Of a stretch of DNA of 11,217 nucleotides, positions 7,370 to 11,217 are shown piece after piece; within the stretch, counting starts at the first letter, position 1; every line of letters begins with the position of its first letter. The position numbers and the translations under genes were made by a program. The notes below the pieces were generated by a model, which had not been told where the DNA came from, did no database searches, and worked only from the letters and a program-made list of their open reading frames with translations. The stretch comes from Phycisphaerae bacterium (GTDB lineage Bacteria; Planctomycetota; Phycisphaerae; Phycisphaerales; SM1A02). The stretch is taken from NCBI GenBank assembly GCA_016873375.1, contig VGXJ01000035.1:1-11217 (forward strand), written 5' to 3'.

Positions 7370-8524
7370 ATGAGTCGAAGCCTCTTCGCCACCGTTGCGC
7401 TGGTCGCTGCCGTTGCCGTCTACGGCGCCTTTGCCGCCCGTGAGGGGCTGCGGCGGGGCGTGATCGACGATCTACCGGCTGCATCCGGGACCGCCACGCC
7501 ACCGAAGCCCGCCGGCACCGACATGAAGCCATCCACGACCAAGCACATCTATTCCCGCGCCGGCTGGGATGTCACCCCGTACTCCAAGGCCAAGGTCGAC
7601 GAGCTCGCCGCCAAGCTCACGCCGGAGCAGTTCCGCATCACCCAGAAGTCCGGCACGGAGCCGGCCTTCTGCGGCAACCTGCTCGACAACAAGAAGGACG
7701 GCACCTACTGCTGCATCGTCTGTGGGCTGCCGCTCTTCACCAGCGCGCACAAGTTCAACTCCGGCACCGGCTGGCCGAGCTTCTACACGACCTTCGATCC
7801 GCTTCATGTGACCGAGCGATCCGACTCGAGCCACGGCATGGAGCGCACCGAGATCAACTGCGCCCGATGCGGCGCGCACCTTGGCCATGTGTTCGAGGAT
7901 GGCCCCCGTCCCACCGGCCTGCGCTACTGCCTGAACAGCGCGAGCCTTCAGTTCATCGAGAAGGGCCAACCGTGGCCCACAGGAGGAGAACCCGTGAAGA
8001 CCGAGACCGCCTATTTCGCCGGAGGTTGTTTCTGGGGTGTCGAGCACATCTTCCAGCAAGCGCCCGGCGTGATCAGCGCCGAGAGCGGCTACCAGCAGGG
8101 GAACACCAAGAACCCGACCTACAAGGAAGTCTGCAATGACACGACTGGACACGCGGAGAGCGTGAAGGTGGTCTATGACCCGACCGTGATCGCCTACCGC
8201 CAGTTGCTCGAGGGCTTCTTCCAGATGCACGATCCGACGACGCTGAATCGCCAGGGGCCCGATGTGGGCGAGCAGTACCGCAGCGCGGTCTTCTGCACGA
8301 GCCCACAGCAGCTCGAGCAGGCGAAGGCGTTCGTCGCCGACCTCACGGCGCGCAACGCGTTCAAGAAGCCGATCGTCACGCAGGTCGAGATGGCGCGCGA
8401 GTTCTACCCAGCCGAGGAGTACCACCAGGACTATGTCGAGAAGACCGGCCGCGCGTGCCACAACGTGAACCCGTGGCCTGCGATCTTCGGCACCGCCGCG
8501 GGCGGCAAGCCCAGCGCGCACTGA
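7370..8524 (+). CDS. msrBA: Exported methionine sulfoxide reductase, MsrB-MsrA fusion
   Basis: A 384-residue bifunctional repair enzyme. The MsrB half reduces methionine-R-sulfoxide and the MsrA half the S form, in proteins. The ATG at 7370 is chosen because a signal sequence or membrane anchor follows at once (MSRSLFATVALVAAVAVYGAF) and a promoter ends 6 bp before it; the longer in-frame extension would run into the tmRNA gene. A linker (about 25-57) leads to MsrB (58-200): zinc Cys pairs C115/C118 and C164/C167, SGTGWPSF, and catalytic Cys187 in RYCLNSASL. The resolving Cys usual in SGCGWPSF is Thr here; Cys101 in GTEPAFCG may replace it. MsrA covers 209-372: catalytic Cys220 in GGCFWG, GYQQG, TGHAESVKVVYDP, EFYPAEEYHQDY and a C-terminal Cys363. 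The MsrB-first order is, to my knowledge, less common than MsrA-first. An internal ribosome site lies at the domain junction. Confidence 0.95.
   Translation: MSRSLFATVALVAAVAVYGAFAAREGLRRGVIDDLPAASGTATPPKPAGTDMKPSTTKHIYSRAGWDVTPYSKAKVDELAAKLTPEQFRITQKSGTEPAFCGNLLDNKKDGTYCCIVCGLPLFTSAHKFNSGTGWPSFYTTFDPLHVTERSDSSHGMERTEINCARCGAHLGHVFEDGPRPTGLRYCLNSASLQFIEKGQPWPTGGEPVKTETAYFAGGCFWGVEHIFQQAPGVISAESGYQQGNTKNPTYKEVCNDTTGHAESVKVVYDPTVIAYRQLLEGFFQMHDPTTLNRQGPDVGEQYRSAVFCTSPQQLEQAKAFVADLTARNAFKKPIVTQVEMAREFYPAEEYHQDYVEKTGRACHNVNPWPAIFGTAAGGKPSAH
7981..7996 (+). promoter_or_regulatory. Internal Shine-Dalgarno and in-frame GTG at the MsrB/MsrA junction
   Basis: AGGAGG (7981-7986) stands 7 bases before an in-frame GTG (7994-7996, codon 209). 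Initiation there would give a 176-residue protein beginning (M)KTETAYFAGGCFWG, a complete stand-alone MsrA without the export signal. It is the strongest Shine-Dalgarno noticed before any start in the window. It may be an active internal start or a relic of the ancestral msrA gene before fusion. Confidence 0.5.
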
Positions 8525-8577
8525 GCGCGGTGGGGCGCTCGGTCGGAGCGGTGCGCTGAGGTCTTCGCTGTTGGTTC

Positions 8578-8756
8578 GCGGCCGTCGCTCCTTTGGGGCG
8601 CCGGCATGCCTCGTTCGCTCAGACAGTCCTCGCCTGCTCAGAAACTGGCGCGGAAGTCAACCTGTGGTCACTGACTGGCACTGCGCGCCAGCTTTCCTCG
8701 CAGGCTGCGGAACTCGCTCGGCGAGGCATGCCGCGCCCCCTTTCCGCGACGGCCGC
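8578..8756. repeat. Large imperfect inverted repeat (arms 74 and 72 bp, 33-bp centre)
   Basis: The left arm (8578-8651) and right arm (8685-8756) are imperfect reverse complements. The outer 11 bp (GCGGCCGTCGC) match exactly. A second block, GGGGCGC-(C)-GGCATGCCTCG, matches with a single bulged base. The inner ends share CTGGCGC. Inside the centre, GGCGCG/CGCGCC and AGTCA/TGACT continue the pairing. No transposase gene or target duplication is visible, so this could be a non-autonomous element, a dispersed extragenic repeat or a structured RNA or DNA site. Confidence 0.7.
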
Positions 8757-8787
8757 ATGACATCAGCCGTGCAGTATCACGCTCGTA

Positions 8788-8808
8788 CGGAGCCCGAGGT
8801 CGCGGGAG
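8788..8808 (+). repeat. Direct repeat, copy 1 (21 bp)
   Basis: CGGAGCCCGAGGTCGCGGG plus AG. It matches copy 2 (8866-8886) except at one base (G/A at position 5 of the repeat); the copies are 78 bp apart, start to start. Confidence 0.7.
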
Positions 8809-8840
8809 GACGAGCTCAAGCAGACAAGCGGGATCAGTGT

Positions 8841-8873
8841 GGGTTCCGCCGCGCGTCCGTGCGGCCGGAACCC
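8841..8873. repeat. Hairpin overlapping direct-repeat copy 2
   Basis: GGGTTCCG-CCGC (8841-8852) pairs with GCGG-CCGGAACCC (8861-8873) with one bulged base around an 8-nt loop. Its 3' arm forms the start of the second direct repeat. No T tract follows, so it does not look like an ordinary terminator. Confidence 0.6.
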
Positions 8874-8886
8874 GAGGTCGCGGGAG
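8866..8886 (+). repeat. Direct repeat, copy 2 (21 bp)
   Basis: CGGAACCCGAGGTCGCGGG plus AG; the second copy of the 8788-8808 repeat, with its first 8 bases inside the hairpin at 8841-8873. Confidence 0.7.
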
Positions 8887-9169
8887 CGCGACGTGCAACG
8901 CGAACGCCATCCTGCAAAGCACTCCTCGTTTACATCACTCCGAAGTCACATTGGGGGTCGAGATTGCAGGGTCCGAGCGTCAGATCATCGACACACGTCC
9001 GCGTGGCAAGGACCCAAGGGAGCAGGGAGGAGTCGCACTCAGCACGCCTCGCACCGGCGATCTGCGGAGCCCCAATTCGTCAGCCAGTTGCGTCATGGCG
9101 GTCGTGCTCGGCATAACGCCCTGGCAATATCCCATCGGCCATCTGACGAGATGGGTGTGGTGTGTTGAA

Positions 9170-9197
9170 TTGCCCGGCCCTGGGTTACAGTTACGAT
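9170..9197 (+). promoter_or_regulatory. Candidate promoter of the secreted protein gene at 9258
   Basis: TTGCCC (9170-9175), a 16-bp spacer and TACGAT (9192-9197). Transcription would start near 9204, leaving a leader of about 54 nt before the ATG at 9258. The -10 and the spacing are the same as in the ssrA candidate. A start at this promoter argues against the longer frame from the GTG at 9162. Confidence 0.4.
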
Positions 9198-9257
9198 TAC
9201 CCTCGATCCCGGGTTCGGGACGTTGATCTCGGCGGATGCCTCAGTACGCTCCTCAGC

Positions 9258-10133
9258 ATGATCAATATGACGGCCACTGTTGGAGTTGCCCTTGCTGCCT
9301 TGGGTTGGACTTCGGACGTCATGGGCCATTCCTGGATCCGTCTGGACCTCAGCATGGTGGCCAACACGCGGTTGGAATCGCCGCCTCCGTATGGCATGAG
9401 TGCCCCATTGGTGACGGCTGACGGCGGTTTCGAACTCTCCGCGATTCCCTTCCGTCACCAAGCGGGACACTATGCCTGGAGTGCCCATGTCGCGGCGACC
9501 AGCGGGTCGGAAGCCAAACTGACAGTCACTCTTGATGAGCCTCTCGTTGTCTCCAAACTTTCAAGATTGTATACCCAAATGAACACTTATTGGGGGAGTT
9601 CGACCGAGCCCGCCGGTCGACTGAGGTTCATTTACGAGAATGGCGAAATCCGCGATGTGGACATCGTCGGGAACGTCCATGTTCGTGACTACCACCAGTG
9701 GCTACATACGAACGAACTTGATGAGGAATTCGCATCGATGGGACTTGGCTGGGCCTGCGATGGGATCGCGGCAACGAGGCGATTGGATACCCAACAGTGG
9801 CAGATTCCATTCGCGGGGTCCGCGAGATTGATCGGTATCGAGATCGAGGACTTCGGCGCGAGTGGATTGAGCCGGCTTGTCGTCGGAGGCATGACGATCT
9901 CCCCCGATTTGGAGTGCGGTTTCATTTGCTGCACGCCTAGCTGGCCGAATGGGTGTCGAGAGTGTGTAATCGCCAACGGGCAGGCACTTGGACAGCTGCT
10001 GGTGAGCTGGTCCGAAGTGCCGCCCAACGAGTGCACAGTCCCAAGCCCGTCCGACCTCACGCGCGATGGGCGCGTCGATGGGGACGATCTAGCGGCGCTG
10101 CTGTCCGCCTGGGGCGAGCGCTGCCCCGAGTGA
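9258..10133 (+). CDS. Predicted secreted protein with a single C-terminal dockerin-like repeat
   Basis: 291 residues from the ATG at 9258, chosen because a plausible signal peptide follows (MINMTATVGVALAALGWTSDVMG) and a promoter lies 60 bp upstream. There is no Shine-Dalgarno, and the ATG at 9267 is an alternative. The central part (about 25-215) alternates short beta-type strands (LRFIYENGEIRDVDIVGNVHV, LIGIEIEDFGASGLSRLVVGGM) and could be a beta-sandwich, but I recognise no family. Near the C-terminus there is a Cys cluster (ECGFICCTPSWPNGCREC, 219-236), then one calcium-loop-like repeat, DLTRDGRVDGDDLAALLSAWG (266-286), of the type ending the protein at 1-1596. A surface or secreted location is inferred. 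Codon use is more AT-tolerant than in the neighbours. The call as a gene is good; the function is unknown. Confidence 0.8.
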   Translation: MINMTATVGVALAALGWTSDVMGHSWIRLDLSMVANTRLESPPPYGMSAPLVTADGGFELSAIPFRHQAGHYAWSAHVAATSGSEAKLTVTLDEPLVVSKLSRLYTQMNTYWGSSTEPAGRLRFIYENGEIRDVDIVGNVHVRDYHQWLHTNELDEEFASMGLGWACDGIAATRRLDTQQWQIPFAGSARLIGIEIEDFGASGLSRLVVGGMTISPDLECGFICCTPSWPNGCRECVIANGQALGQLLVSWSEVPPNECTVPSPSDLTRDGRVDGDDLAALLSAWGERCPE

Positions 10134-10169
10134 CCCGTCGAGACCGCAACCTGCACCGACAGCCCGTGC

Positions 10170-10184
10170 TAGCGTGCTGTGATG
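10170..10184 (+). promoter_or_regulatory. Candidate leaderless -10 element before the M28 peptidase gene
   Basis: TAGCGT (10170-10175) stands six bases before the ATG at 10182, the same distance as TATCCT before the msr fusion start. No Shine-Dalgarno is present in the 48-bp gap and no clear -35 was found. The GTG at 10179 is an adjacent in-frame alternative start. Confidence 0.4.
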
Positions 10185-11217
10185 ATCGTCACGCTGATTG
10201 CGTCGGTTGCTCTTGCGCAGAGTGTTGGGCCTTCGGCGGCGCCGGCAGCCGAGTCCATGGCCGCGCGCCTCGCAGCATGGCATGAGCTGCTCGCGGCCGA
10301 GCCGCACATGGCCGGCACGCCGGGCGATGCCAAGGTCATCGAGTCGATCGCCAGTTCGTTCCGTGACCTCGGCCTTGAGGTCGAGGTCCATCCGTTCTGG
10401 GCGTACCTGCCGCGGCCGCGCGAACCGATCGTCGAGATCGTGGCGACACCGGCGGACATGCCGCTCGCCGAGCCGACCGCGCCGGGCGCGCGTCGCGGCG
10501 TGATGCGGCTCGCCGTTCGCGAGGAGAACCTAGCCATCGATCCGCAACTCGCGCATGCCGGGCTCACCTTCGCGTGGAACGCCTACAGCGGTCAGGGCGA
10601 CGCGACCGGCGAGGTCGTCTTCGTGAACTACGGCACGCGGGCCGACTTCGCCCGGCTCCGCGAGCAGGGGATCGATCTGAGGGGGAAGGTGTGCTTGGCG
10701 CGCTACGGCGGGAACTTCCGCGGCTTCAAGGTGAAGTTCGCCGAGCAGGCGGGAGCCATCGCGATGGTCATCTTCACGGACCCAGCCGACAGCGGCCCTG
10801 CAAAGGGGGCGACCTGGCCCGACGGTGGTTGGGCGAACGCCAGCTGCATCCAGCGCGGCAGCATCAACACGCTGCCTTACTCCGGCGATCCGCTCACGCC
10901 CGGGCGCGAGGCGACCGAGCACGCGGAGCGGCTCGATCCCGCAGCGGTCGGGCTGCCATCGATCCCCGTGCAGCCCATCGGCTGGGGCGCCGCACGCGAG
11001 ATCGTGCGCCGCATGCGCGGTGCGCCGCTCTTCGATCCTTCATGGGCCACGGGCTTCGAGGGCCCCACGCTGCTCACGGGCGGACCTGATCTGCGCGTGC
11101 GCGTGGCGGTGGCGCATGAGCCCGCCGTGGTCCAGTCAGCCAACGTGATCGCGCGCTTGCCGGGTCGCGTTGCGGATGGCGGCCTCGTGGTCGTCGGCTG
11201 CCATCACGATGCATGGG
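10182..11217 (+). CDS. Secreted M28B metallopeptidase, glutamate carboxypeptidase II-like (3' partial)
   Basis: 345 residues are present; the frame runs off the window end. The ATG at 10182 gives a short signal peptide (MIVTLIASVALAQS, probable cleavage near Ala-Gln). The layout follows human PSMA/GCPII: an N-terminal helical part (HMAGTPGDAKVIESIASSFRDLGLEVEVHPF, 42-72), a protease-associated domain (about 132-275, with WNAYSGQGDATGEVVFVNYG, LRGKVCLARYGGNFRGFKVKFAEQAGA and RGSINTLPYSGDPLTPG), then LPSIPVQPIGWGAAREIVRRM (259-279). The peptidase core begins with SANVIARLPG and GCHHDAW (339-345), where His341 matches the first zinc ligand of PSMA's GHRDSW. Such enzymes cleave C-terminal acidic residues or dipeptides in eukaryotes; the bacterial substrate is unknown. 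The remaining zinc ligands and catalytic Glu lie beyond the window, so activity cannot be judged. Confidence 0.9.
   Translation, partial: MIVTLIASVALAQSVGPSAAPAAESMAARLAAWHELLAAEPHMAGTPGDAKVIESIASSFRDLGLEVEVHPFWAYLPRPREPIVEIVATPADMPLAEPTAPGARRGVMRLAVREENLAIDPQLAHAGLTFAWNAYSGQGDATGEVVFVNYGTRADFARLREQGIDLRGKVCLARYGGNFRGFKVKFAEQAGAIAMVIFTDPADSGPAKGATWPDGGWANASCIQRGSINTLPYSGDPLTPGREATEHAERLDPAAVGLPSIPVQPIGWGAAREIVRRMRGAPLFDPSWATGFEGPTLLTGGPDLRVRVAVAHEPAVVQSANVIARLPGRVADGGLVVVGCHHDAW

Larger units (their letters stand above)
8525..9169 (+). other. Gene-free, repeat-bearing interval
   Basis: No convincing gene on either strand. The interval holds a small hairpin right at the msr stop (GAGCGC 8523-8528 / GCGCTC 8535-8540, no T tract), the large inverted repeat at 8578-8756, the direct repeats at 8788-8808 and 8866-8886, and a hairpin at 8841-8873. 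A further short stem (CCATCT-GACG-AGATGG, 9139-9154) lies just before the promoter at 9170. From about 8890 to 9130 nothing further was recognised. Confidence 0.6.

Noticed and set aside
7104..7532. Minus-strand open frame of 142 aa ending in ANTQYALAA
   Set aside because: Only its last ten codons are meaningful: they are the tmRNA tag. The upstream part is tmRNA structure and the antisense of msr.
7472..8521. Minus-strand open frame of 349 aa opposite the Msr fusion
   Set aside because: Shadow of a gene with intact catalytic motifs.
8578..8886. CRISPR array or integron attC site
   Set aside because: There are only two copies of the direct repeat with no regular spacers, and the hairpin lacks the attC core-site signatures; no cas or integrase gene is present.
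8668..8922. Minus-strand open frame of 84 aa with repeated LPRPR segments
   Set aside because: The peptide repeats simply reflect the two DNA direct repeats; no start signal or family match.
8571..9116. Plus-strand open frame of 181 aa in the gene-free gap
   Set aside because: It is formed across the inverted and direct repeats, has no ribosome site and no domain; its composition looks non-coding.
9162..9257. Upstream in-frame extension of the gene at 9258
   Set aside because: It begins upstream of the likely promoter (9170-9197) and would place a polar stretch before the signal peptide.

Overview
The window looks like a piece of a Planctomycetota chromosome, most likely of the class Phycisphaerae. 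This is inferred from style, not from a marker gene. The DNA is GC-rich, and two predicted secreted proteins end in dockerin/EF-hand-like tails (pattern DxNxDGxxDGADLGxLLxAWG). One of them also carries the Cys-pair motifs (DPACCxxVC, DPACCExxWDxxC) and a PPC-like beta-sandwich block common in surface proteins of that group. All protein genes are on the + strand; the only minus-strand gene is the tmRNA gene.

Layout. (1) 1-1596: 3' part of a large secreted protein with a two-repeat dockerin-like tail. (2) 1736-6702: a compact four-gene operon encoding a MacAB-TolC-type tripartite export system: periplasmic adaptor, ABC ATPase, FtsX/MacB-type permease, and a TolC-family outer-membrane factor that is probably a lipoprotein. 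Every junction overlaps (4, 7 and 8 bp), which suggests translational coupling. (3) 6766-6790: a 10-bp-stem terminator hairpin between the convergent operon and ssrA. (4) 6879-7226, minus strand: one-piece tmRNA, identified from its tRNA-like ends and a tag reading frame ANTQYALAA-stop; CCA is not encoded. (5) 7370-8524: an exported MsrB-MsrA fusion (methionine sulfoxide reductase) with a leaderless-type promoter and a strong internal Shine-Dalgarno plus in-frame GTG exactly at the start of the MsrA half. (6) 8525-9169: about 650 bp without a convincing gene, holding a large imperfect inverted repeat (8578-8756) and a 21-bp direct repeat associated with a hairpin (8788-8886). (7) 9258-10133: a second secreted protein with a single dockerin-like repeat and lower-GC, less biased codon use. 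(8) 10182 to the window end: the start of a secreted M28B peptidase of the glutamate carboxypeptidase II type, cut off just after its first zinc-ligand motif.

How they work together. The export operon is one functional unit spanning the inner membrane, periplasm and outer membrane. The Msr fusion repairs oxidised methionine, probably in envelope proteins; its internal start could also give a cytosolic MsrA. The tmRNA is a housekeeping ribosome-rescue gene. The two dockerin-tailed proteins and the peptidase are separate secreted or surface proteins with no visible operon link. No defence system, prophage, transposase or CRISPR array was seen. The most unusual items are the internal msrA start, the repeat-rich gap at 8525-9169 and the apparently leaderless promoters.
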